Position numbers and translations under genes: made by a program. The notes beneath the pieces are model-generated. The model worked only from the letters and a program-made list of their open reading frames with translations, made no database searches and was not told the origin of the DNA. A stretch of 64,000 nt of DNA from Unio delphinus. Lineage: Eukaryota; Mollusca; Bivalvia; Unionida; Unionidae. Where the stretch lies: assembly GCA_029339505.1 (NCBI GenBank), contig JAQISU010000171.1:632501-696500 (forward strand). The letters run 5' to 3'. Of the stretch, positions 9,618 to 19,571 are shown in pieces. Numbering within the stretch: position 1 is the stretch's first letter; each line of letters begins with the position of its first letter.

Positions 9618-11312
9618 TTACATATTTTCTATTGGTGCGTCAATGACTCGCATTTTTCCACCACCACCTTCGAGCGTCATGGATTTATCACTGAGAATAA
9701 CAGCAATTGCTCTAAATCCTCCAAGGGCACCGCGGATACGAGCCTGAAATTATAATTCAACGGTCGAGTGTTTAGATAGATCAAGATGTTGCAACGAAAA
9801 CTAATAAATCGGGTATAATTCTTTAAAATCCAACTATGATATGTGTAGTCCAGTATCGATGTTTTGATCACGACCCATATAAGACCACAACCGATGATAA
9901 ACTCGTCCTATTTGATTGTTACCGTAATCGAGAATAAGTTGTTCTGCTGGTTCTTGCTGATTACTTATTCGCAATGTACCTCACTGACGCTACAATGATC
10001 AAATATCATACGGGACCGCAATTGTAAACTATCATTTGCAACCCCAGCTCGCTTTTGAGTTCGATTCCCATTTTGTAGCGCAACAAAGATATGTCTCGGC
10101 GCGGTAACATTTTTCGTAAGCGCAAGCTCCCATGTAAAAACACCAAGAACGTTACTAGTTGTTGTAGCTGCTGTAATATCAGACCAACTCAGCAATGATT
10201 TTCCTCCATGATCCATAAAAGATAGCAACCGAGTCTCAACAGTCAACGACGGAATCATAATTGGCATCCATAGTGCTAATTTTGTCCATTCTACATTACC
10301 GTCAGTAACACCGGCAGCACCACCACGCCAAAGAGCATAATCGTCAGTTGATCTTCGTGTTAGCACTACAGTATGACTAGCACCAAAGATAACTTTTCGT
10401 ACATCTCGACAAAATCCAAATATATGAGACAACGGAATAACACATGAAAATCTACCAAGGTTGTCAATGTTCTTTTTTCGCGCTGAAAATCCTGCGTTGT
10501 AAGTATCATATTTACTTACAACAACATCTTCAACATCAGCGTTACTGTTATCAGCCTTCTTTGGTATTCTTATTACCGTCAGTAACAACAGCAGCACCAC
10601 CACGCCAAAGAGCATAATCGTCAGTTGATCTTCGTGTTAGCACTACAGTATGACTAGCACCAAAGATAACTTTTCGTACATCTCGACAAAATCCAAATAT
10701 ATGAGACAACGGAATCGCACATGAAAATCTACCAAGGTTGTCAATGTTCTTTTTTCGCGCTGAAAATCCTGCGTTGTAAGTATCATATTTACTTACAACA
10801 ACAGCTTCAACATCAGCGTTACTGTTATCAGCCTTTTTTGGTGTTCTTACATCGAATTCAATATGATTAGCGCTATGGGTAGTATCTTTCGCAAACATCA
10901 TTGAATGACCAGCAGATTTAATAAAATCATCAGAGTATCTAGCTAAACCTGTTATTGTGGTTGCAACATCAACATCGTTATCGATGGATTTGATTCTAGT
11001 AGAATTAATTATATACTGCGCGCTGCTAAATAACGCCATAATGCCTTTGTTGACAAACCCAATCGGAATAGTTTTGAGATTATCACCGACGACAAATCCA
11101 GTATTACCATGCTTTACTAGTCTCCCCTCTACCTGGATATACGCTTCACACGGCAAGAAATATTTAGATGTATCATCAAATCTAAGTTCAATTCGTGACC
11201 TTGTATTTGGATTCTGGGCGCTATACGAAAAATACTGATAATCACGTACAGAATCATTTATTCGTACAGGAGCATCTACATCAAAAGCATCATCGATTTC
11301 ATGTTTAAACAT
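9618..11312 (-). pseudogene. mcp: Major capsid protein of P-A, disrupted by a 277-bp tandem duplication
   Basis: Matches the 470-residue capsid protein of P-D from its start (DSVRDYQYFSYSAQ, TSKYFLPCEAYI, GFVNKGIMALF) to its end (SDKSMTLEGGGGKMRVIDAP). A 277-bp block is duplicated in tandem (10295-10571 and 10572-10848). Because 277 is not a multiple of three, the reading frame is lost after the first copy. Further stops occur after 9965. The gene is dead but otherwise full length. Confidence 0.8.
10295..10848. repeat. 277-bp tandem duplication inside the P-A capsid gene
   Basis: Unit 1 at 10295-10571 and unit 2 at 10572-10848 are almost identical (a handful of substitutions), each starting ATTACCGTCAGTAACA. 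The low divergence shows the duplication is much younger than the separation of the four elements. Confidence 0.85.
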
Positions 11313-11336
11313 TTTATTATATAGTCGTTGATCTAA

Positions 11337-11740
11337 ATCATTAATCGCGCTAGAGCGGAATCAGCAATTAATCTCAACCGCGCTTTTGCTATTTTATTAA
11401 TTGCGTTATCTATCTTAGGTGGCATTTGATTTGTAGATTATAATTTTATCGGTTTTCTCTTCGAGGTAAAACCTCTTGCCAACGACATAAGTTTTTCTTT
11501 GGCGGCATCAAACGCATCAACAGCCTTATTACTAACTTCTGTACCAATTTTATCACCGAGAACCCCAATAGCTTTTGACGCTATTTCTTTACCGATCGGT
11601 AACAGCTTTGAAGCAACTCTAGTAAATAATTCAGTAACAACATCACCGAGTCCATTTCCAAATGTCACCTTGTACACTGGCAATCGTGAATATACGACAT
11701 AAACAGGTCTTGGACTGCTCATACTACGATGTACTATCAT
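11337..11740 (-). pseudogene. Protein VI-like virion protein of P-A (C-terminus out of frame)
   Basis: The open part 11438-11740 (100 residues) has the family opening (PVYVVYSRLPVYK), a GNGLGDVVTELF amphipathic stretch and a basic end. The conserved downstream part (MPPKIDNAINKIAKAR) continues at 11337-11424 in another frame. The protease site and basic tail seen in P-B and P-D are missing. Confidence 0.6.
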
Positions 11741-11775
11741 TTTATTTAAATGCTATATATCTAATCGATAATCAA

Positions 11776-12720
11776 TCACGGCGATAAATCGCTGTAATAA
11801 TCATCGGTAAGTTCATCGATGAAACTACGATATTGTTATATATCCATTACACGACCTTGAAATAACCGTTTATAGATTTCAGCAGCTTCGTTAATTATCT
11901 CCGGAGAATTATTTCCAGCTCGTTATCCTCCGATGAGAATTTCTAACCGTGATATATCATCGAGGATACTTCTTGAACGGGGTATATTACCATCGTGATA
12001 ACCCTCGCCGGTAAATTCTTTTTCTGTTGTACCAGTTGTGTTTTATTCAGAATAAACTTGGACATCTTGAGATACAAAGGATGCAATTGGTGTCGGTGGT
12101 TTTTCTATTTGATATATCAACTTTTCAAGGTTCTTTAGTCCTGTATCATTGTGTGGTAGTGTAGACATTTTAATTCTTGCCAAATATATTTTTTTCCATT
12201 CATCCCTAGAAGTTATAGTGTCTTCATACCCGCAATCCATATATTGTTTTCGTTGATCTTTTGGAAATGAATCGATGATAAATTGAGCAAATTGTCTATC
12301 AGTCATAAATTCTTTCTTAATATCATTTATCACATCACTTTTAAATATTTTTTCCGGGTTAAGATCTCTTCGTGTTGTTTTACTTTTTTGTTGTTGTTTT
12401 TCTTCAAATGGTTCAGGCGGTGCGCTAACAAGTTGTTCAACTTCTTCAAGTGGTTCAGGTAGATCTTGTTGTCTTGCAGCAGTTACTATATCACCAGGGA
12501 GTATTTTCAAGTATTTTTTTTTTGCCGTTTTAGATCTTTTTGCGATTTTTTCAAGTTCACCAACAATGGGAGCTGTCGTTGTGGTTATTGGCTTAAACAA
12601 TTGTTCAGTATCAGCGGTAAAATCAAATTTTTGTTGTTGTTGAGCTTGAAAATTATCTCTGAAAGAATCTCTCACCGGGAGAAATGTATCAATAGCAGCC
12701 AACCGTTCTCTAGTTAATCT
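11776..12720 (-). pseudogene. cap1 (first gene of the capsid cluster) of P-A, 3' part, split by P-B
   Basis: Corresponds to 21486-22496 of P-B from the RERLxAI region to the end. In-frame stops occur within the conserved C-terminal block (GG*RAGNNSPEIINEAAEI and MDI*QYRSF). The 5' end is cut at 12720 by the terminal repeat of P-B; the missing first codons are found at 28850-28881. The open frame appears to continue upstream into the repeat to an ATG at 12789, but that part is P-B terminus, not coding ancestry. Confidence 0.8.
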
Positions 12721-12723
12721 AGT
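12719..12723. repeat. Probable target-site duplication of P-B, left copy
   Basis: CTAGT directly precedes the P-B terminus; CTATT directly follows it at 28850-28854. Four of five bases match, the same length as the perfect 5-bp duplication flanking P-D. Confidence 0.5.
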
Positions 12724-12927
12724 AGCAGCAGAGAGGTTGAATCCTACAACTTTCCGAGCGTCGATTCGGAAATCTGAGGCTTCTACCAAATAGCAAAAAA
12801 ATGGCGTCTATTCGATAAAATAAGATTTCCTTATATAAGCCAACGTCGTTGTCACTCACCCTCTCTGCTGCTACAGTTAACAAAAAAAATAAATGATTTT
12901 AACCGAATATTTGATCAAGTCCGATAC
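12724..12927. repeat. Left terminal inverted repeat of P-B
   Basis: The outer end AGCAGCAGAGAGGTTGAATC and an inner reverse-complement copy TCACCCTCTCTGCTGCT (ending 12872) make a 149-bp foldback. The repeat continues inward across the 3' end of the ATPase gene, and the same ATPase end is found at the other terminus (28650-28675). Confidence 0.85.
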
Positions 12928-13570
12928 GATATCGTGTTACAGGTTCATGTAAATTTATTGTTACAAATCCATGCGGGTTTGACTGAGCTACGCTTAAGAA
13001 GTTTTTAAATTGATTGAAGACCATATCGGAACACCATGTCTGCCAAATATTTCGACATGTATGTGTATCAACTCCGTTAAATACACACAATAAATTACAG
13101 TTGTCTCTGATCACTTTTGGAATCTGAGTGTAGCGTTGAGTGACATATATCACGTTTGTGTTTTTATGCCTGCCTCGGGAAAATATTCTAGCTGGGTTTG
13201 TTTGTTTATCCAACATTACATCGTCGTATACGACTAAATTGTTAATGCTTCCATCAAGGTCATCCACGGATGGTGCCTCGTCAATATCGGTTATAAAATC
13301 AACGACGTTCTCACCTTTAATTTCTGATGCATTCTCGTTAAAATCTTTTAGCACTTCATAGCATCGTTGATCATATACGCTAGGAGCAACTAAATACAAC
13401 TTATCCCACTTCATCCATCTCATTATTAAATTGAGCAACAATTGCGTCTTGCCGGATCCAGATGGCCCGATTATAATCATCCGGATAGAGTTTGGTAGCG
13501 ATGCATGATGCTTAACTGGTTCTCTTGCTTTAGTCTCTGAAAAATCAATTATATCCATATCCTTATCCAT
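12899..13570 (-). CDS. atp: FtsK/HerA-type genome-packaging ATPase of P-B
   Basis: Intact, 223 residues. Walker A is IIIGPSGSGKTQLL (residues about 32-45), Walker B is NLVVYDDVML (about 108-118), followed by RGRHKNTNVIYVTQRYTQIP, the sensor region typical of A32-like ATPases of Polintons and nucleocytoplasmic DNA viruses. It would pump the genome into capsids. Divergent from the zinc ribbon gene with only 5 bp between the start codons, so any promoter overlaps coding DNA. The last codons lie within the terminal repeat. Very similar to 57121-57795. Confidence 0.9.
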   Translation of the reverse strand: MDKDMDIIDFSETKAREPVKHHASLPNSIRMIIIGPSGSGKTQLLLNLIMRWMKWDKLYLVAPSVYDQRCYEVLKDFNENASEIKGENVVDFITDIDEAPSVDDLDGSINNLVVYDDVMLDKQTNPARIFSRGRHKNTNVIYVTQRYTQIPKVIRDNCNLLCVFNGVDTHTCRNIWQTWCSDMVFNQFKNFLSVAQSNPHGFVTINLHEPVTRYRIGLDQIFG

Positions 13571-13575
13571 AAATT

Positions 13576-13752
13576 ATGGATCTATATTGTGTGAAGTGTA
13601 AAACGCGTACTGGCACAGATGACTTGACGACGATTACAACTAAAAATAACCGAACAGCGCTTTCTGGTAAATGCGTACAATGTAGTACAAAGAAATTTAG
13701 ATTTGTTTCACTTGGTAAACCCAAGGAACCTTTAAAAAAAACGAGGAGGTGA
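13576..13752 (+). CDS. Zinc ribbon (N-terminal part of zinc ribbon-PLA2) of P-B
   Basis: 58 residues starting MDLYCVKCKTRTGTDD. Two CxxC pairs (YCVKC and KCVQC) make a zinc ribbon of the DUF5679 kind. It ends at TGA 13750-13752, just beyond a run of eight A (13734-13741). The PLA2 domain continues in the +1 frame right after that run and has no ATG of its own. It is therefore either one protein made by slippage on the A-run, or a single frameshift has split the gene. Confidence 0.65.
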   Translation: MDLYCVKCKTRTGTDDLTTITTKNNRTALSGKCVQCSTKKFRFVSLGKPKEPLKKTRR

Positions 13753-14098
13753 TATCGCAGCCAAATTGACAAAGCTCCCTGGAACCCCATGGGCAAAGTA
13801 CCCCGGAGAAAAACACCTTCCAGGATATAGCTACTGTGGCCCCGGAACACGATTAGATATCAGACTTGATCAAAATCAACCTCGACGTGGTGAAGAACCG
13901 ATAAACGCTATTGATAAGGCGTGTCATGCTCATGATGTCGCATATAAAAGCAGCAATTTGCAACACAGGCATCTCGCAGATGTGAAATTAATTCATGCGT
14001 TAAATGCTATTCCTGATAAATCTTTCAAAGAAAAATTAGCTTCATGGTTGGTAAAATCAGCTATGAAAGGCAAATTGATGTTAGGTGCCGGTAATTAA
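13742..14098 (+). CDS. Parvovirus-type phospholipase A2 domain of P-B
   Basis: About 118 codons ending at 14098. Motifs: KLPGTPWAKYPGEKHLPGY, calcium-loop YCGPGT (about 13832-13849) and catalytic CHAHDVAY with the His-Asp pair (about 13922-13945). These are the hallmarks of the PLA2 domain of parvovirus capsid proteins, which breaches the endosomal membrane during entry; PLA2 genes are also known in adintoviruses. A TAA lies in this frame immediately before the A-run, so translation must enter from the zinc-ribbon frame or use a non-ATG codon. Integrase starts 8 bp downstream. Confidence 0.8.
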   Translation, partial: RGGDIAAKLTKLPGTPWAKYPGEKHLPGYSYCGPGTRLDIRLDQNQPRRGEEPINAIDKACHAHDVAYKSSNLQHRHLADVKLIHALNAIPDKSFKEKLASWLVKSAMKGKLMLGAGN

Positions 14099-14105
14099 TA
14101 ACAAC

Positions 14106-15054
14106 ATGGAATCTATTTATTATTCTCCAAAAGGATACTGGCGGGGTAACGCTGCAATCAATAAACTCGCTAGCGCTGCAAAAGTGAAAAAAACCACTGC
14201 TGCTAATTGGTTATCCAAACAGGCTATATGGCAAATTTATCTACCGCGTCCAAAACAAATCAATTTCTCGCATTTTGATGTTACCGGACCCAATGAAGTT
14301 CATCAAGCTGATTTATTGTTTTTACCACATGACAATGGTTACAAATATGCGCTAACCGTAGTTGACGTTGCGAGTCGATACAAACAAGCAGAACCGCTAA
14401 AAACAAAATCATCAACTGAAGTAGCTTCTGCATTTGAAAGGATTTATCGACGAGGCCCACTACGCTCGCCAAATCTATTGCAGATTGATCCTGGCAAGGA
14501 ATTTCAAGGCGCTGTTTTATCAGCGATGAAACATCACAATGTCACCATCAGACGAGGGCATACTGCGCTACATCGCGATCAGGCAATTGTTGAACGATTT
14601 AATCGGAGTCTTGCTGAGCGGTTATTTGGATATCAATACGCGAAGGAGTTTATTCAGGATAAAATGGGTTAAGAGATTACCAGCTGTGATTACCCCGCTC
14701 AATAACGAGATTACTCGAACAATTAACATGAAACCTGTCAACGCGATTAAGAAAGAATCTATACCAAAAATGGAAATCCAAGGAATTTCACAAAAAGATT
14801 TCAAAGAACCAATTCTTGGTAGTAATGTCACTGTTAGGTATTTATATGAACCAGGAGAGCTTGAAGGTGGCACAAAAAGGGCTATTGATCCTATTTGGAG
14901 TGTTACTGCACACAAGATATCTACTATAACACGATCAACTGGTAGACCAGCAATCTATAAATTGGATTCAACTGCCCCTCAGCGGGGTTTTACACGCGAA
15001 CAATTACAAGTAATTCCTGACGATACTCAATTACCACCGCGGGGTCTTAACTAG
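14106..15054 (+). pseudogene. int: rve-type integrase of P-B (small deletion)
   Basis: Start MESIYYSPKGYWRG at 14106. The core has HQADLLFLPH (first Asp), LLQIDPGKEFQGAV (second Asp) and RDQAIVERFNRSL (Glu), the DDE triad of Polinton/retroviral-type integrases, then a chromo/SH3-like C-terminal region (VTVRYLYEPGELEGGTKRA). A deletion of about 10 bp near 14662 shifts the frame, giving a stop at 14672; the rest continues to 15054. The intact gene is 55604-56563 in P-D. The stop overlaps the end of the opposing PolB gene. Confidence 0.88.
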
Positions 15055-18000
15055 CGCCGTTGCGTCTATTACACTCAAGACAAGTCAACCTCACATTGTT
15101 TCTGATATGACCAATGCTGCTATTCTTTCTGTCTACGGTAAATTGGCGAGGATCTTTATCCGAATAACGCAAACGCATTATACAATTGCAACTTGCGCAG
15201 TGATTATTCTGTTGTTGTTTCAGCGTAATTATCAATTCAGCGTCAATATCAAATTGTCGTTGTTTTTTTGTCTTGTTGTTTGTAACCGGATAGATTTTTA
15301 TCAATAGTTTTAACATCAACGATGCTAGCATCATCCATTGTGGTGTCATCATCGCCTGACTCTGTCAGGACAATTCTTCGAAGCTGATTTATTTTTCGTA
15401 CTCTGGATACTGCGATATAGACTAAATTCGTCCATTCGATGCGATTATCTACCATCCAAACAATTGTGTCTGTGATAGTCAATCCCTGTGAAGAATGTAT
15501 CGTCGCTGCGTATCCTAGCGTCCATGGGGATTTATTAGCGCGCAATGCATCAAATCAAATTTTTCTTGATGCAATTCAAATAACTTTATCTGAAGTGTGT
15601 CTCTGACTATCTTTCTACTTGCAATTATCAAATCGTTTGGTCTCCACGTTTCCCAAAAATCATTCATGGGAGTTTCTGAAATTATTTCACGCGCTATTTC
15701 ACGTTGGATTTTATCCGGTTGTAATCTAATTAGCGCTTTTAATTCTCGTAATTGTTCATCAAGTGATCCATAATCAGTGTTGATTTCTTCATAATAGTCT
15801 ACAAAACCCTTTAGCCACTCATGTGGGGATGCACCGACAAATGGTGGTGGTTGGCCGTGATCACCGCACATGACGACTTTTGTGTTTTTGTTTAACAACC
15901 ACTCGAGAAATGTTTGTAATACATATAATGACACTGTGCATATTTCATCCCAAATTATGATTTCAGGAATGAATTTATCACCCATTCGATCAGGGGTTCA
16001 TTCATCGCCTTTCCATCGAAAGAAACTATGGTAAGTACAGGCATTTACCCCTCGTTGTTTCATCTCTCTGGCGAGTCTGTGAGTCGGTGTTAGCACAATC
16101 ATGTTTGACCGACGAAATAATTCAATTGCACGAGTTGTCTTTCCTGACCCACCACAACCGTTTAAATAAACTGTCTTATATCTACATATTGGATCAGATA
16201 CCGGTGGTGCATTAGAAAATTCTGATTGAATGTCAATACGGTTACAACAAAGATATTTATCATCCATGGTAACGTCTGCGGATTCACAATACTCATGTAG
16301 TGTTTCCTTTTTAAATCGCCAACGCCCCCAATTTTCCTTGGGATCTGTGAATGCCGCTACAGCTGATTTGTATTTATTGTGTATATACATCGAATCAGTA
16401 GCTACTCTATCCGTGGTATTAGGAAATCTATTTATCATCGAAAATAGATTAATAGAAGCATAGGCTAGCATAGAACTTCTCAAATGTGTGTACTGGGAAT
16501 CATATACATCACAGTAGGTAACAACCGTACCCAATTTCTCACCATTGGATAGAAAAGCATCCTTACGGGATACAAGTTTTCCCTGTTTCGTTAAATCCGT
16601 TACAATAAAATCGTATTCAGCGACGTATATGATCAACCGCGAAGAGTATTTTGCATTGTCGTATCTTCCCCCCTGGGTAAATTTACCGATTATTCTTCGT
16701 CCAAAATCTTTTGCTTGTTCTTTTTTAATTTCAAATAACTCCTTAGACCAATTCATGATTTGTTCTTCATTGAAATCAGGAAATTGTTTTCGCTGTTCGC
16801 TAATTATTCTATCTAGATCGGGTTGAGGAAGCCAAACTTCTTTCTGAGCTCGATAGGATATAATCGCTTCACTGACAATTAACGATTGTAACATCTCACA
16901 ATCGATCATATATCGTAGTAACACTATAGGCATCCACACCTTTTCAGATATATGTCTACCAAGCCAAACATAACTACACGGATGTAACCCTGTAGCTAAT
17001 TCGAATGATAGCACACGAGCGAATCCAGTTAAATCAAAATCAGGCAATGGACCATTAATCGCAACACGAGTCAATTCATGCGTGGGGTGTCCAAATTGTT
17101 TAAAATAGTTACTACATTCCCCATACCCGAGAAAACGTCCAGGATAACACGCGGATATATCAATTGAAATCATACCATCACGTGAGTATTTTGTATTCCA
17201 CAGTCCTCCATGACCGAATGCGACGCAACTCAATTTAACGTCCTCGAGAAAATCACTTCGTGTTGGACGCCATGAGTTTTTTTCTCATGCAAAGTGAGCT
17301 ACCACTGATGGAATAGTAAAACTATCCGTTAATAGTTTTTCATGGAAACTCTCCGGTGAAAAATCATTAGCGATTTTTCTCATTCTAGTATCTAACTCTT
17401 CAACGCGATATAATTCACCATTTGGTCTTACAAATTGATCAAATCCTGATTCGGAACCAGCACTACTAAGTAACCACACTGACACAGGATCATCTTTACA
17501 CAACGCATGAATAGCATCGAATAATTTCTCTTCATAGAAAACATCCCTGATGAATTCTTCGGGGAGATATCTCACGGTTCTATCTCGTGGAATTATTGTT
17601 ACTGCAGGTGTCCACGCGTGTTCGTTATGATCAATAATTTCAATTGGCGCTCCATTTTTGTTATATTTCGGTTCGTGTAATACTTCTCCGGTTATCGTCA
17701 TAACGGTTATTGGGAATCTTAATAATGTTTCTAATTTAGCTATGTCAGAAATCTTTGCACCGTGCTGTTTCACTGTCAGTTCCCATTCGGTTAATTTCCT
17801 ACGTCGCAGATGAGTTAGTTTATTTCCTCGGGATGCATTTGTGAAGTGTTCCATTACCCGTGTTGCTACACAATTCAGTGAACTAGAATATTTCATAGGA
17901 GCTAGTTTTGCAATATCGGGTTTATAATTTAGCGGGTATATTCCATAAACGATTGCTGTTACAGGATAAGATCTCTCGTAGTATGGTTTGTCAATTCCAG

Positions 18001-18701
18001 TTAGAATTCCTGGTTTGGAATCTCTACTCACAATGACAGCTTTTTTATCCTTGAGGATTGGTTCAAATTTATCCTTGATAATCCATTTGCCTTCGACTTC
18101 GATAATGAATTTTATTCTGAAAAAAATACTTCTGTTGGGAATTGCTTTGCAATGAAAATCCTTTAGAATTTACACCCTTGGATTTCCCACCAAGGTGTGA
18201 AATTATCTCAGCTGCTCTTTCATCATTCATAGTAGCATCGATGATTGGTACATTGACACCGACATCTTCGATGTTGTTGATAATTCGAAATGGCGACCAA
18301 CAGTGTACTGCACCATCTCGGTAGAATTCATTAAAACACTGCCTGATTTTACCCAGTATAGTTCTATCACCGATTAGACGTTTTGGTGTATCAGAGACTC
18401 TTTCGAGATTAAAATTAGCATTTTTCCAGGGCTTAATTTTCGATAATCTTTGGAACTCCTTATCAAGATTAAATTCAGTATTTTTCCAAGGCTTAATTTT
18501 CGATAATCTTTGGAATTCTTTCATGGTATAATCAATGAATTTAGTATTTTTCCGAGACTTAATTTTCGATAATCTTTGGAATTCTTTCAGTATAGTTCTA
18601 TCACCGATTAGACGTTTTGGTGTATTAGAGACTCTATAAAGATAGAATTTAACATTTTTGTAGGGCTTAATCGCTGATAATCTCTCGAATTCCTCATTCA
18701 T
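15047..18701 (-). pseudogene. polB: PolB-SF1 helicase-HNH fusion of P-B (multiple lesions)
   Basis: On the minus strand from ATG 18701: four N-terminal EFxRLSKIxPxKN modules, polymerase region with motif A (DISACYPGRFLGYG, about 17150), motif B (DFGRRIIGKFTQGG, about 16680) and motif C (RVATDSMYIH, about 16390), SF1 helicase with Walker A GCGGSGKTT (about 16150), Walker B and GDHGQPPP (about 15860), HSSQG (about 15490), and a C-terminal CASCNC...CLECNRR HNH-like finger. Lesions: frameshift near 18050, TGA near 17284, TGA near 15991, a deletion of roughly 150 bp near 15546, frameshift near 15250. An extra in-frame palindromic insert is at 18134-18186. Confidence 0.85.
18134..18186 (-). repeat. 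In-frame palindromic insert in P-B polB
   Basis: AAAGGATTTTCATTGCAAAG, flanked by related half-palindromes, adds about 15 residues (KGFSLQSNSQQ-type) ahead of a KYFFxxKF segment. P-D has a related insert at the same codon; P-A (about 1505) and P-C (about 33445) do not. Confidence 0.6.
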
Positions 18702-18739
18702 ATAATTAAAACAAGTATTTAATTAGAAAGTTATATATA

Positions 18740-19066
18740 ATGAATCACTGCAAATGGCTTATAATTGGATCAACAACCCCGTGTAACAAATCATGCAGAG
18801 ACGAATTCTGTAGGTATCATTCACAAAGCGCTAGCAACGGTTCCCTTGGCCCTCTCCCATGCCTCCGATGTGGGGCTGGGGTAAGGGAAAAATCGATGTT
18901 GTGTCTTGCTTCTGGGGGTAAACGATACAGGGAACTAAAACGCTATTATGACAAACGAATAAAAAATGCAATCATTGACCCTACTGATGACTCCGTCAGC
19001 GACAAAATCATAAAAAACCCTCAAGATTATATCAAGAGGTTTATAATTAAATCAGATATAAATTAG
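18740..19066 (+). CDS. Zinc-finger protein of P-B
   Basis: 108 residues, uninterrupted. First cluster HCKWLIIG...PCNKSCRDEFCRYH, second CLRCGAGVREKSMLC, then a basic helix (KRYRELKRYYDKRIKN). The fourth cysteine of the second cluster, present in P-A, P-C and P-D (CGGKRY), is Ser here (SGGKRY), which would weaken zinc binding. Divergent from PolB with a 38-bp spacer, so the two probably share an early promoter region. Function unknown. Confidence 0.65.
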   Translation: MNHCKWLIIGSTTPCNKSCRDEFCRYHSQSASNGSLGPLPCLRCGAGVREKSMLCLASGGKRYRELKRYYDKRIKNAIIDPTDDSVSDKIIKNPQDYIKRFIIKSDIN

Positions 19067-19087
19067 ACAAATAGTATTATTATACAA

Positions 19088-19571
19088 ATGAGCCAAGTTT
19101 TCAGACCCCATCCGGTGCTTGTTAATTACGAAGCCTCCAGTGATGGTGTTGTTAGAAATTGCAGACTAACGAAACCGGTTGGATCTCTGAATAATAATTT
19201 GATGTTTGCAGCCGGGAAGAAGAAATATCTTAATCACAGAATAATCTATGAAGTATTTCATGGACCGATCAAAAAACGGCCTTGTTATTGATCACATAAA
19301 TGGCGTGAAGACTGATAATTGTCCTGAGAATCTTCAAGCCATTTCGCAGCGCGATAACCTTTTAAAAAGCAACGCTGGTAGGCACTCAAAACGCCCTAGG
19401 GGGGTCAAATCGTTTGATTTAGAATGCAACGAGGAGAGAATCTTTCAATCAATAAATTCGGCCGGTAGATACTTTGATATTTGTAGACCTTCGATACAAA
19501 GAGTACCGGGAAATATAATTAAAACAGCTCTGTCAAAAAAGACAAATAAAATAAAATTCGTATACACTTGA
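19088..19571 (+). pseudogene. HNH endonuclease of P-B (one-base frameshift)
   Basis: Start at 19088 (MSQVFRPHPVLVNYEASSDG). The frame shifts at an A-run near 19270 just before the catalytic segment GLVIDHINGVKTDNCPENLQ, which continues in another frame to 19571. NUMOD1-like tail SAGRYFDICRPSIQ. Follows the zinc-finger gene in all four copies. Confidence 0.75.

Noticed and set aside
10551..10615. Hydrophobic start MLFGVVVLLLLLTV looking like a signal peptide
   Set aside because: It arises from reading the capsid duplication join in the wrong frame; the real gene runs through in other frames.
12721..12789. Apparent N-terminal extension of cap1 in P-A up to an ATG at 12789
   Set aside because: These codons are the terminal inverted repeat of P-B; the true 5' end of the gene is at 28850-28881.
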